A stretch of DNA of 64,000 nucleotides. Source: Limnomonas spitsbergensis (Eukaryota; Chlorophyta; Chlorophyceae; Chlamydomonadales). The translations under genes and the position numbers were made by a program. The first letter of the stretch is position 1. Each line of letters starts with the position of its first letter. This document shows positions 56,301 to 57,190 of this stretch, piece by piece. The DNA is taken from NCBI GenBank assembly GCA_037349105.1, contig JAYJMM010000103.1, forward strand, positions 868,001-932,000, read 5' to 3'. Under the pieces are notes generated by a model, which searched no databases, was not told where the DNA came from, and saw only the letters and a list, made by a program, of their open reading frames with translations.

Positions 56301-56833
56301 AGCATGGAGCATGGTGCATGGTCGACAGACCTCATGCCCAGCGTGCTTTATAAAGATATGCACGAGGGAGCTGAGGGTCTGCAGCGTTCTAGCAGTGACG
56401 TCAGTTGCAAGTCTCTCTGGAGAGTGCTAATGGGGAGGCTGCGTGGATGGGGTGTCTGAGGAGGGTGCTGGCGATGATGTGGCAGGGGAGCGTTTGGTGA
56501 CAATGCGCCTTAGAGCAGGGGAGGATCAGGAGGAATAAGATCTCGACGCTCAGGCGAAGGGGTTGGCTGTTGGCCGACATTGGCCTGGCGGGCCGGCGAG
56601 GCCCTGAACGGGGATCCGCAGGACCACAGGGCGAGTATGTATTTTTGTCACAGGGCTGTATGTGCAGGGCTCGACATGGGGAGGCGAGGTGGCGCCGTAG
56701 CGCAGCCATGCGCGATAGACCTTGGCTGGCTCGCTCGCTCACCGAAAATTGCTTGGAACACGTCAGCCCCCTCATTCTTAATAGTCTGCGGATCGCAGGT
56801 GATTGAGTCGCTGATGCTGCGCTCGCCCTTCAT
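2208..56833 (-). CDS. H-NOX–HNOBA–class I cyclic nucleotide phosphodiesterase, 22 exons (gene span)
   Basis: Predicted sensor-regulated phosphodiesterase hydrolysing cGMP and/or cAMP, probably cytosolic since no signal peptide or membrane segment is seen. Exons (high to low): 56743-56833, 54799-54919, 53053-53131, 52038-52187, 50532-50690, 49155-49316, 47073-47141, 45797-45982, 44770-44877, 44164-44240, 43507-43633, 42554-42712, 41667-41923, 22814-22895, 21807-21940, 20633-20707, 19659-19827, 17146-17232, 15401-15535, 6548-6742, 5026-5219, 2208-2316. They join to 974 codons plus stop with every phase matching. The order H-NOX, HNOBA, coiled coil is known from soluble guanylate cyclase; here a PDE replaces the cyclase. 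PDE residues seen: H677 (acid), H681, H730, D731, D853 (metal) and Q904 (purine clamp). The start is the first Met after an in-frame TGA. Substrate choice is not readable from sequence. The donor choice of exons 8 and 13 is ambiguous because copies exist. RNA data are needed to confirm the model. Confidence 0.85.
2340..4922 (+). repeat. 28-bp minisatellite, about 92 units (intron 21)
   Basis: Unit built on CATGTGCATGGGGGCAGGA followed by ACATCTCT or ACATCTGT. Variation is concentrated at a few positions (CTC/CTG, TGTGC/TGGGC, ACATC/ACGTC). Because 28 is not divisible by three and the unit lacks stops in any frame, it produces very long open frames on both strands; these are not genes. It begins about 100 bp downstream of exon 21, where intron sequence CCCCATGCACACATG already resembles the unit. 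Confidence 0.97.
5026..5219 (-). CDS. Exon 21: PDE, QGDRE and purine-clamp Gln
   Basis: Residues 875-939. FFQQGDREAAAGMPVSPLMD then RHKEGVTKSQPGFFTVVALP; Q904 is the invariant Gln that holds the purine ring. It ends with FPSCQPLLTAVQMNLV. Acceptor CTCTCAG|TTT. The donor AT|GTGAGC gives phase 2, matching exon 22; using the earlier GTAATG would break the frame. Confidence 0.93.
5221..5345 (-). repeat. Triplicated acceptor tract of exon 21
   Basis: The 3' splice site of exon 21 (CCCATCTCTCAG) and its pyrimidine tract occur again at about 5272-5291 and 5323-5345, period near 51 bp. The upstream copies are decoy acceptors preceded by C runs. Confidence 0.7.
5556..5700 (+). mobile_element. MITE-like element copy 1
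   Basis: Shares the family core GGCCGCCCAAGGCCC, GGACCAAACCT and CTGGCCAGA with six other copies in this window. The ends are decayed and the TAGCTGACATG tail is missing. Lies in intron 20. Confidence 0.6.
5720..6547. repeat. C-rich intron 20 with copies of exon 20 donor
   Basis: Long poly-C and CCCT tracts interleaved with decayed copies of the exon 20 end. Two clear copies of GGCTGCAAGATGAG|GTGAGA (minus) sit at 6442-6462 and 6476-6496; more degraded CTGCAGCC-type remnants continue to about 5760. The Pro-rich open frames in this stretch are a by-product of the C tracts. Confidence 0.75.
6548..6742 (-). CDS. Exon 20: PDE, second metal Asp
   Basis: Residues 810-874. VSQFNTKFGLSADGG, a variable loop, then SRAMVYQMSLKCADLGHLTS and HKKWVFRLQDE. 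D853 in KCADLGH is the conserved second metal-binding Asp (family: H-C-A-D-L/I-S/G). Acceptor CGACAG|GTG, donor GAG|GTGAGA. The exon end and donor occur twice more downstream (6442-6496). Confidence 0.95.
6925..14819 (+). repeat. 21-bp satellite, about 375 units (intron 19)
   Basis: Unit built on CATGCAGCATATTTTACTG, with a regular 22-bp variant containing TTTTGCATGAC. Single-base variants (ACTG/ACCG/ACTA) form recognisable patterns that recur, showing segmental duplication within the array; for example the 7289-7810 pattern recurs at 12404-12925. Being a multiple of three, it encodes endless seven-residue peptides in open frames, which I do not regard as coding. Fills nearly all of intron 19. 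Confidence 0.98.
14830..15090 (+). mobile_element. MITE-like element copy 2 (internally duplicated)
   Basis: Begins where the 21-bp array stops. It contains two near-identical 75-bp stretches around AACAGCCGGAGACTGCCAGG and ends in three TAGCTGACATG units, the tail typical of the family. Intron 19. Confidence 0.6.
15090..15400. other. Intron 19 proximal part
   Basis: Non-repetitive sequence with a poly-C run (15214-15225) and drifting GGGTTTAGG-like heptamers near the exon 19 donor. Nothing else recognised. Confidence 0.4.
15401..15535 (-). CDS. Exon 19: PDE, ATDM helix
   Basis: Residues 765-809. AAAFKLLQQDQHNFLKGLSP then KVLTTVRKLAIDMVLATDMK and QHFTQ. The LATDMxxH motif is diagnostic of class I PDEs (D802). 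Acceptor GCTCAG|GCT, donor CAG|GTCAGT, both phase 0. It is followed by the 8.7-kb intron 19. Confidence 0.95.
15536..15940. other. Distal part of intron 18
   Basis: A G-run near the exon 19 acceptor, then AT-richer unique sequence (about 15650-15900) ending in TTAGGGTTTAGGG-like repeats. No gene content seen. Confidence 0.4.
15940..17145 (-). repeat. Donor-derived array of exon 18 (about 25 units)
   Basis: Units of about 40-55 bp. On the minus strand each carries CA(C/G)CATCTG|GTGAGGGTT, the same as the last 10 nt of exon 18 plus its donor, followed by GATGACAGCCCTCATCCAG. Units nearest the exon (17102, 17049) keep the exact CCACCATMTGGTGAGG form; those farther away have drifted to CAGCATCTG. 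Every unit is a potential cryptic donor. Confidence 0.85.
17146..17232 (-). CDS. Exon 18: PDE, GxxN and NDRSPMENHH block
   Basis: Residues 736-764: GLNNDFLIKSNDELALLYND followed by RSPMENHHL, almost textbook class I PDE (family: H-P-G-V-x-N-x-F-L, E-L-A-x-x-Y-N-D, x-L-E-N-H-H). Acceptor CCTCAG|GGC, donor CTG|GTGAGG, phase 0. The donor with about 10 nt of exon is the seed of the intron 18 array. Confidence 0.96.
17480..19340 (-). pseudogene. Decayed PIF1/Helitron-like helicase region (intron 17)
   Basis: AT-richer than its surroundings. On the minus strand at about 18000-18080 it reads NGPGGTGKSFFIKTLIGALT, a Walker A motif with the context typical of PIF1-like helicases of Helitrons (family: G-P-G-G-T-G-K-T, then K-T-L-L). 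A KVVLC-like segment follows after a stop. Other short frames (18705-18902, 18470-18600) look once-coding but I cannot assign them. Multiple stops and frameshifts; no Rep domain or Helitron ends identified. Could also be a captured cellular PIF1 fragment. Confidence 0.5.
19365..19550 (+). repeat. TACCAGGGTA-type tandem repeat
   Basis: Irregular units CTTACCCTTACCAGGGTA with TTTTACC and AAACG variants, about 15-22 bp, intron 17. Partly palindromic (TACCC/GGGTA). Confidence 0.7.
19659..19827 (-). CDS. Exon 17: PDE, HAADV and HDxxH metal site
   Basis: Residues 679-735. IHAADVVRNLYCILTNGG carries metal ligand H681. LVDTEFLVAMLSAVIHDYEH carries H730 and D731 of the HD motif. A loop (RAVRALPEEGGSVP) is a few residues longer than in animal PDE4. 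Acceptor CCCTAG|G, donor AAG|GTATAG. The exon start and acceptor are repeated three more times upstream. Confidence 0.95.
19828..20115 (-). repeat. Acceptor-derived repeats of exon 17 (three copies)
   Basis: Copies at about 19873-19930, 19968-20025 and 20064-20100 of the exon 17 start plus acceptor. Each reads CAG/TAG|GATCCACGCCGCTGAC-like sequence and would still translate as IHAADVVRNLYC or variants. Divergence rises with distance from the true exon. Period about 80-96 bp. Confidence 0.88.
20362..20543 (-). mobile_element. MITE-like element copy 3, best-defined ends
   Basis: On the minus strand it starts CAGTGTTTCTTTTTTCGGG and ends CAAAAAGGAACACAGG, giving imperfect terminal inverted repeats of about 15 bp. 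The core has GGACCAAACCTGGACCGGCC, as in the other copies. Intron 16. Target duplications are not obvious. Confidence 0.65.
20633..20707 (-). CDS. Exon 16: PDE, YHNxxH motif (first half)
   Basis: Residues 654-679: NNQARLARFLCHVEDGYMNN then PYHSR. The NPYH-S-R joins exon 17 (IHAADV) to make the PDE motif Y-H-x-x-x-H-A-A-D-V; H677 is the catalytic acid. Only 75 nt. Acceptor TATCAG|G, donor GAG|GTGAGG. The first part of the exon with its acceptor is copied several times in intron 15. Confidence 0.9.
20708..21140 (-). repeat. Acceptor-derived repeats of exon 16
   Basis: At least four diverged copies (about 20775-20820, 20910-20945, 21070-21100, 21120-21145) of the exon 16 start, which would read NNQARLARFLCH, with acceptor-like CAG upstream. 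Spacing is irregular (45-150 bp). Confidence 0.85.
21300..21790. other. Unique sequence in intron 15, unidentified
   Basis: About 490 bp of non-repetitive, coding-like composition on the plus strand with short open frames (21366-21596, 21623-21817). I recognise no domain. It may be a fragment of a mobile element or a captured gene piece. Confidence 0.35.
21807..21940 (-). CDS. Exon 15: PDE catalytic domain, first helices
   Basis: Residues 610-653. IDDWQFDSFELNEVSGGRPL followed by STLAFAIFRRFKLF matches the start of class I PDE domains (family: W-x-F-D-I-F-x-L, G-x-P-L-x-x-L). Acceptor GCTCAG|GTC, donor GAG|GTAAGC, phase 2. The acceptor and first 20 nt are repeated upstream in intron 14. Confidence 0.92.
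22160..22545 (-). repeat. Acceptor-derived repeats of exon 15
   Basis: Four copies (around 22166, 22253, 22374, 22455) of the exon 15 start with its acceptor: plus-strand TTGGCCAGGCAACACATAAC followed by CTGCACGCACACA matches the real TTGGCCAGACAGCACAGGAC / CTGAGCGCGCAC. A further exon-internal piece (AGCTCAGGGCTGTCGAATCG) appears near 22538. Intervening sequence is GGGTTCAGGG-like. Confidence 0.8.
22814..22895 (-). CDS. Exon 14: lead into PDE catalytic domain
   Basis: Residues 583-609: a short segment with SGTWSASDRSHRILREPTDQ. Not diagnostic alone, but it joins in frame to exon 15 on one side and exon 13 on the other across an 18.8-kb intron. Acceptor CCTGCAG|G, donor CAG|GTGAGG. The other two frames of this stretch give no sensible join. 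Confidence 0.72.
22938..23230 (+). repeat. GT/GGGGG microsatellite and GAATGGTGAGGG repeat
   Basis: Alternating GTGTGT and long G runs (22940-23040), then irregular GGTGAATGGTGAG units to about 23215. Sits between the exon 14 acceptor and the 56-bp satellite. Confidence 0.8.
23300..40570 (-). repeat. 56-bp satellite, about 308 units (intron 13)
   Basis: Plus-strand unit runs CCTGACCTCAGGCCACACTT, CCGCAGG or CCATATG, CCGCCAGCTGAGTGCAACCC, CCTCCCAG. On the minus strand the segment GCGGAAGTGTGGCCTGAG|GTCAGG aligns with the end of exon 13 and its donor (GCGGAAGTTTGGGCTGAG|GTCAGG). Two main subtypes (GCAGG or ATATG at one site) alternate, and multi-unit blocks recur, such as the 33781-34077 pattern again 728 bp (13 units) later and near 36360 and 38772. 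Rare 60-bp units with CCCCTAGCC mark repeated blocks. Confidence 0.97.
40640..40965 (-). repeat. About 125-bp repeat, intermediate form
   Basis: Two and a half units of TGTGTGTGGTCATTATACAT, a C run, and a diverged donor-like stretch (minus GCGGAAGTTTGGCCTGAG|GTTGGG). It links the 56-bp and 62-bp arrays in sequence and position. Confidence 0.85.
40960..41666 (-). repeat. 62-bp donor-derived array of exon 13 (about 12 units)
   Basis: Each unit on the minus strand repeats the last roughly 40 nt of exon 13 (TGCACTCGACCGGCAGCCGG and GCGGAAGTTTGGGCTGAG), the donor GTCAGG, then GGGGCCATAGGGGG. Directly abuts exon 13. The exon 13 frame stays open into several units, so read-through or use of a later donor would give a longer Gly/Arg-rich tail. 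Confidence 0.92.
41667..41923 (-). CDS. Exon 13: acidic, Gly-rich linker
   Basis: Residues 497-582. Low-complexity: CEARSDSKPESENSEEDDDD then a Gly run, ARELEEDLSLDFHLHEQGF, and short ASSLG/KASSP repeats ending in HSTGSRRKFGLR. Likely a disordered tether. Acceptor AACTAG|GGC (phase 0). The donor CTGAG|GTCAGG gives phase 2, exactly what exon 14 needs. The donor is repeated hundreds of times downstream, so the true 3' end could lie in a later unit; the frame stays open through several of them. Confidence 0.72.
41924..42165 (-). repeat. Acceptor-derived repeats of exon 13 (about five copies)
   Basis: Copies near 41953, 42009, 42062, 42108 and 42145 of plus-strand AGCTCCCCCTTGCCCTAGTT, which is the exon 13 start plus its CTAG acceptor, separated by TTTAGGGTTAAGGG sequence. 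Each is a potential alternative 3' splice site. Confidence 0.8.
42166..42553. other. Rest of intron 12
   Basis: CCCA-rich, pyrimidine-heavy sequence with CACACA and poly-C runs (42481-42515). No gene content recognised. Confidence 0.4.
42554..42712 (-). CDS. Exon 12: PDE N-terminal regulatory linker
   Basis: Residues 444-496: MNMKEVIKLRDTMVASGN, a central PTDVLKKLRSINEDNEV and SLMMLLENVRGED. Predicted helical and linker-like. It has no recognised domain of its own. Acceptor CACACAG|ATG, donor GAT|GTGAGT, both phase 0. The first roughly 50 nt with the acceptor are copied twice clearly, and more faintly further out, in intron 11. Confidence 0.82.
42713..43350 (-). repeat. Acceptor-derived repeats of exon 12
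   Basis: Two clear copies (42765-42822 and 42868-42932) of the exon 12 start with CAG acceptor, reading MNMKEVFKLRDTMVASGS and SLNAVIKLRDRVVASGS. Fainter VIK-containing remnants occur near 43010, 43195 and 43330. GT and G runs replace the pyrimidine tract between copies. Confidence 0.82.
43507..43633 (-). CDS. Exon 11: linker between coiled coil and PDE
   Basis: Residues 401-443. LKESLAEALSVRG continues the helix; a Gln-rich turn follows, then TPAEKTLMLLDSILQGKK, which resembles the short helix found before catalytic domains of algal class I PDEs. Acceptor CCAG|GCTG, donor AAG|GTGGGG. No adenylate/guanylate cyclase motif is encoded here or in any neighbouring exon. Confidence 0.8.
43634..43980. 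other. Distal intron 10
   Basis: Drifting CAGGGTTCAGGGTTGCGGG-type heptamer repeats (43636-43755), then about 200 bp of unique AT-richer sequence without recognised content. Confidence 0.4.
43981..44163 (-). repeat. Donor-derived repeats of exon 10 (about three units)
   Basis: Period about 62 bp. Each unit carries, on the minus strand, GAGGAGAGTAATCAA(AG|GTATGA), i.e. the end of exon 10 and its donor, followed by AGGGAAAGGAGCAGGGTCAT. The copy at 44098 keeps the full donor; the one at 44036 has lost it. Confidence 0.85.
44164..44240 (-). CDS. Exon 10: coiled-coil signalling helix
   Basis: Residues 376-401 (last codon split): EEKLDLEKIAARLEQQKLET then EESNQ. Heptad-like, highly charged helix corresponding to the coiled coil that couples HNOBA to the output domain in guanylate cyclases. 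Acceptor TCCCAG|GAG, donor AAAG|GTATGA, phase 2. The exon end and donor are repeated downstream with a period near 62 bp. Confidence 0.85.
44241..44745 (-). repeat. Intron 9 with one diverged exon 9 donor copy
   Basis: Mostly GGGTTCAGGGTGTAGGG-like drift (44400-44660). At 44687-44745 a copy of the exon 9 end and donor is seen (minus AAAATGGAAGCGGATAGGGC then GAGAGGGTTATG|GTGAGG). Confidence 0.7.
44770..44877 (-). CDS. Exon 9: end of HNOBA and start of coiled coil
   Basis: Residues 340-375. SLGLITSDLPPHDATADFVV closely follows the family signature (G-L-x-L-S-D-I-P-x-H-D-A-T-R-D-x-V-x-L), then LTERRKMEAEMAERLM begins the signalling helix. Acceptor TTTGCAG|TCG, donor ATG|GTGAGG. A diverged copy of the exon end and donor sits in the intron at about 44687-44745. 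Confidence 0.92.
44890..45062 (+). repeat. GGGATAA / GGGTGTA heptamer array
   Basis: Runs of AAGGGAT and AGGGTGT heptamers, telomere-like in shape but not the plant telomere sequence. Intron 8. Confidence 0.85.
45063..45240 (+). repeat. 60-bp direct repeat, three units
   Basis: Three nearly identical units around GTGTGTTGCAGATAAAGGGG and CCGTCCATACAAAGG. Differences are only a few bases, so the duplications are recent. Intron 8. Confidence 0.92.
45299..45360. repeat. Perfect 25-bp inverted repeat (hairpin)
   Basis: Arms 45299-45323 and 45336-45360 are exact reverse complements (CCGGAAATTGATCCAGG and so on) around a 12-nt loop TTTCTTTAAATT. Intron 8. The inner part of the arm is the AGGGTTCAGGG motif that pervades these introns. 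Confidence 0.95.
45441..45637 (+). mobile_element. MITE-like element copy 4
   Basis: Core GGCCCGATTGGGACCAAACC and CTGGCCAGAGGCC, tail TAGCTGACACGTAGCTGAG, end ACAAAAGAAACGCTG. Its end lies about 10 bp from the last copy of the exon 8 triplication. Confidence 0.7.
45647..45796 (-). repeat. Two extra 75-bp copies of exon 8 end with donor
   Basis: Near-identical copies of the last roughly 60 nt of exon 8 plus its donor, in the same reading frame (each adds 25 codons encoding DGRPVVVFVGTPRVRDLDQ-type sequence). Confidence 0.95.
45797..45982 (-). CDS. Exon 8: HNOBA core (3' part present in three tandem copies)
   Basis: Residues 278-339. It contains the HNOBA elements LKGAF (family: LRGQM/LKGQF) and VFVGTPRVRDLDQLL (family: FxGSPRVxxLxEL). 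Acceptor TTTGTAG|ATG; donor CTG|GTGAGA, phase 0. The last roughly 60 nt plus donor are repeated twice more as 75-bp units, so alternative ends at 45722 and 45647 would insert 25 or 50 residues without changing frame. I chose the first donor because it gives the normal HNOBA length and a clean join to exon 9. Confidence 0.85.
45983..46260 (-). repeat. Acceptor-derived repeats of exon 8
   Basis: Copies near 46037, 46090 and 46145 of minus-strand TTGTAG|ATGCTCCTCCCCCA, the exon 8 acceptor and first codons, separated by GTGTGGGAGA-type sequence. Period about 50-60 bp. Confidence 0.85.
46541..46730. other. AT-rich insert bounded by TA runs
   Basis: Starts and ends in (TA)n runs and contains a CGTCTTTAAAGACG palindrome and GTCTTTTAAGAGG. 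Composition is unlike the surrounding intron 7. May be a small inserted element; no class assigned. Confidence 0.45.
46800..47060 (-). repeat. About 60-bp repeat downstream of exon 7 (four units)
   Basis: Units on the plus strand: CCCACACAGAGTTCCTGGGG, GGTTTAACCTGTAAGG. The same sequence begins about 20 nt inside intron 7 after the exon 7 donor, so the array looks seeded from the donor flank but excludes the splice site itself. Confidence 0.85.
47073..47141 (-). CDS. Exon 7: HNOBA, second segment
   Basis: Residues 255-277: VGHLLSSLAPDVEIG followed by CPVADHFK. It fits the family pattern of a Gly, an LxxLxP helix, then a polar loop ending in FxL/HF before the next strand. Only 69 nt. Acceptor CTTGTAG|GTG, donor AAG|GTGCGG, phase 0 at both ends. 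Without this exon the HNOBA domain would lose a helix. Confidence 0.85.
47340..47600 (+). repeat. TTCTAG/TTCTAA minisatellite
   Basis: Units TTCTAGTTC and TAATTTCTAG with two interruptions by CGCGGAGGCAAA. The interruption also occurs upstream near 47210 as CTCCGCAAGAAA on the other strand. Intron 6. Confidence 0.9.
47620..48730 (+). repeat. About 31-bp GGATCCAGGGCATGTG array (intron 6)
   Basis: About twenty units at 48040-48730 built on CAGGATCCAGGGCATGTG and ATCTCGACATAT. A looser ancestral form (ATATCTGGATC, GAGCTCAAA) covers 47620-47960. Homogeneity is greatest in the middle of the array. Confidence 0.9.
48864..49056 (+). mobile_element. MITE-like element copy 5
   Basis: Starts near GCAGTTTCCCC, core GGGACCAAACCTGGACC and CCGGCCAGAGG, tail of TAGCTGACAGG units, and ends AAAAAGGAACACTG, the reverse complement of the family start. 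Confidence 0.7.
49111..49154 (-). repeat. Donor copies of exon 6 (20-bp period)
   Basis: The sequence GTGGTGCAG|GTGTGA at the exon 6 end recurs as GTGGGACAG|GTGTGA and GTGGTGCAG|GTGTGA 20 and 40 bp downstream. Confidence 0.8.
49155..49316 (-). CDS. Exon 6: H-NOX to HNOBA junction
   Basis: Residues 201-254. The first residues (VWQVTFPLPE) finish the H-NOX. A Ser/Pro-rich linker leads into FPFHMVIDAQLRVVQ, the hallmark start of the HNOBA (haem NO binding associated, PAS-like) domain of soluble guanylate cyclases. Acceptor TTGTCAG|GTT, donor CAG|GTGTGA. The donor is repeated twice more at about 20-bp spacing just downstream. Confidence 0.9.
49317..49785. other. Intron 5 part, GTGTGGAAG-rich
   Basis: Irregular GAGTGTGGAAGTGTGGA-type sequence, then about 120 bp of unique sequence. 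No gene content recognised. Confidence 0.4.
49786..49995 (+). repeat. 29-bp GAGGTCTGAAACCCTGAACC array
   Basis: Six to seven units of GAGGTCTGAAACCCTGAACC followed by CTAAACATT, decaying at both ends. Intron 5. Confidence 0.9.
50205..50531 (-). repeat. Donor-derived repeats of exon 5 (three copies)
   Basis: Copies at 50208-50248, 50305-50340 and 50412-50456 of GGCAGCTGTGATCATGAG|GTGGGC (minus), the exon 5 end and donor. All keep the GT. Period about 100 bp. Confidence 0.9.
50248..50305. repeat. Perfect 27-bp inverted repeat (hairpin)
   Basis: Arms 50248-50274 and 50279-50305 are exact reverse complements (TGATTGATTGGAAGGGGCGG and so on) with a 4-nt loop. Sits between two exon 5 donor copies. 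The right arm is in register with the repeat unit and the left arm is an inverted extra copy. Confidence 0.95.
50532..50690 (-). CDS. Exon 5: H-NOX C-terminal part with YxSxR motif
   Basis: Residues 148-200. HYWSQRPGL carries an intact Y-x-S-x-R motif (Y157, S159, R161), which binds haem propionates in H-NOX proteins. It is followed by the GICMAAATEVYNTTV helix and strand and by CDHE near the domain end. Acceptor CCCTCAG|GTG, donor GAG|GTGGGC. Both edges of this exon are copied into the flanking introns (50205-50531 and 50691-51560). Confidence 0.9.
50691..51560 (-). repeat. Acceptor-derived array of exon 5 (about ten units)
   Basis: Units of about 75-90 bp each carry plus-strand GTGCATCTCCAGAGAGGCGG GCTGCACCTGA-type sequence, i.e. 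the exon 5 start with CAG acceptor. Two subtypes alternate: one close to the exon (GAGGCGGGCTGCACCTGA) and one diverged (GAAGCTGGCTGTACTCCA). Spacers are GGGTTCAGGGTTTAGGG-like. The last unit near 51520-51550 is close to the exon form. Confidence 0.88.
51561..52037. other. Rest of intron 4
   Basis: CCACAC/TGGCCACAC-rich sequence (51640-51850) and a C-rich stretch before the exon 4 donor side. No gene content recognised. Confidence 0.4.
52038..52187 (-). CDS. Exon 4: H-NOX, haem-pocket helix
   Basis: Residues 98-147. It shows the H-NOX block NKGYRQLISGVGRNIREFL followed by a helix where the haem-ligating His normally sits, then FPQFISPEIRV (family: FPxMxxPxFRC). The expected His position, 29 residues before the Tyr of YxSxR, is Gln128; a His lies two residues later (H130). 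Acceptor CTTCAG|GCG, donor AAG|GTAACG, both phase 0. Confidence 0.87.
52374..53045 (+). repeat. CATGCACCAGC minisatellite (intron 3)
   Basis: Units of about 11-13 bp, CATGCACCAGC / CATGCGGC / CATGCAGC, then longer composite units with TGGCCATACTACCATGCAAC nearer the exon. The donor flank of exon 3 (minus GTGACATGGCTGGTGC) already contains one unit. Confidence 0.92.
53053..53131 (-). CDS. Exon 3: H-NOX, middle helices
   Basis: Residues 71-97. LMKSVCQITKTSAYDMGCAY followed by GIYFVK matches the H-NOX pattern of an L-A-x-x-x-T-G helix followed by FGxxF. Acceptor GTGCAG|C, donor AAG|GTGCGG, phases 2 and 0. The catgcaccagc minisatellite of intron 3 starts a few bases downstream. Confidence 0.8.
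53216..53446 (-). mobile_element. MITE-like element copy 6
   Basis: On the plus strand it runs from CAGTGTTTCTTTTTCCCC, through four CAGCTACATGT units and GGCCGGTCCAGGTTTG, to CGAAAAAGGAGAAACGCC, showing inverted ends. Intron 2. Confidence 0.7.
53560..53700. repeat. Two short perfect hairpins
   Basis: CCCACTCTCATT (53568-53579) pairs with AATGAGAGTGGG (53595-53606), and CCCAATGCCAATA (53656-53668) pairs with TATTGGCATTGGG (53685-53697). They lie in about 250 bp of unique sequence in intron 2 and may belong to one small element. Confidence 0.7.
53755..54570 (+). repeat. TCTTCAAACCAACTC-polyC minisatellite (intron 2)
   Basis: About 40 units of CTCTTCAAACCAACTC plus a C run of 3-12. The invariant 15-nt block is separated by C tracts of variable length, so most size variation is in the homopolymer. 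Confidence 0.95.
54799..54919 (-). CDS. Exon 2: H-NOX, helices near the N-terminus
   Basis: Residues 31-70 with split codons at both ends. It contains NTYGPAVWAEVQ, the typical YGxxxW segment of H-NOX domains. Acceptor CTCCTGTAG|GAG. The donor GT|GTACGG was chosen because it alone gives the phase needed by exon 3; two other GTs a few bases earlier would break the frame. The Ser-rich stretch after it is shorter than the matching loop in cyclases, so a missed micro-exon in intron 2 is possible. Confidence 0.72.
54920..55395. other. Intron 1, part nearest exon 2
   Basis: GGTTAAGGTGTGGGATTAAG-like repeats (54940-55075), a TTTAGGG-type patch and a pair of GAGTGCAGCCTGGTGCAAAT copies (55231, 55320). 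No gene content. Confidence 0.5.
55400..55590 (+). mobile_element. MITE-like element copy 7
   Basis: Core GCCTGTTTGAGAACCGACTT, GGCCTACGGCC and CCGGAGGCTC, tail CAGCTGACATGTAGCTGAGG. Ends are decayed. Intron 1. Confidence 0.65.
55688..56330 (+). repeat. GGAGCAT / GGGGCAT minisatellite (intron 1)
   Basis: About 60-70 heptamer units GGAGCAT with GGGGCAT, GGGCCAT and GCCAGCAT variants; the last forms higher-order units from 55930 on. Confidence 0.93.
56743..56833 (-). CDS. Exon 1: start codon and H-NOX N-terminus
   Basis: Encodes residues 1-30 plus one base. ATG is at 56831-56833 with A at -3; an in-frame TGA lies a few codons upstream with no earlier Met. The donor is G|GTGAGC. The end of the exon (ADVFQAIF) runs into exon 2 (GEYILNTYGPAVW), matching the first helix of H-NOX domains, which normally begin at or near residue 1. 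About 20 extra polar residues precede it. A further 5' non-coding exon is possible. Confidence 0.7.
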
Positions 56834-57190
56834 GATTCCTCCTGGAGGTTCAAAACGCGCCAGGTGGGGTCAACTGGCTTGGGATTGCTCAGAACGTGGG
56901 GACTAGACCCTTGCTCCCCGGCATGCCTTGCAGCTCTCCTTAGCCGGTGCGCTGTCCGGTCACACGCCCCAGATCAGGGGGTATAAAGCTGCGTTGTAGT
57001 TTGCAGCACTGGCTTTTGCTGAATATTCAAAATAACTAGCGGTACCGGTTATGTACTGATGTCAAGTTGTTACCACCCTCGTAAGCCTTGAGGAGCGATG
57101 GAAATGTAAGATATTTATAGCTCCAGAGCACCTCAGATCGCCGAAAGTGCTTAATCGGGTGAAAGAAAAAAAACGCCTGAGCGTGGCTTG
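56834..57190. promoter_or_regulatory. Upstream region of the PDE gene
   Basis: About 350 bp between the start codon and the LINE. Presumed promoter and 5' UTR. It has a minus-strand TATAAATA (57112-57119). Nothing else recognisable. Confidence 0.4.
57112..57119 (-). promoter_or_regulatory. Candidate TATA box of the PDE gene
   Basis: On the minus strand this reads TATAAATA, about 280 bp upstream of the start codon, between the gene and the LINE 3' end near 57190. Position and sequence are plausible for a core promoter, but nothing else defines a transcription start. It might instead belong to LINE 3' sequence. Confidence 0.3.

Noticed and set aside
55385..56335. Minus-strand 316-codon frame of HAPCSML repeats
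   Set aside because: By-product of the GGAGCAT heptamer minisatellite in intron 1.
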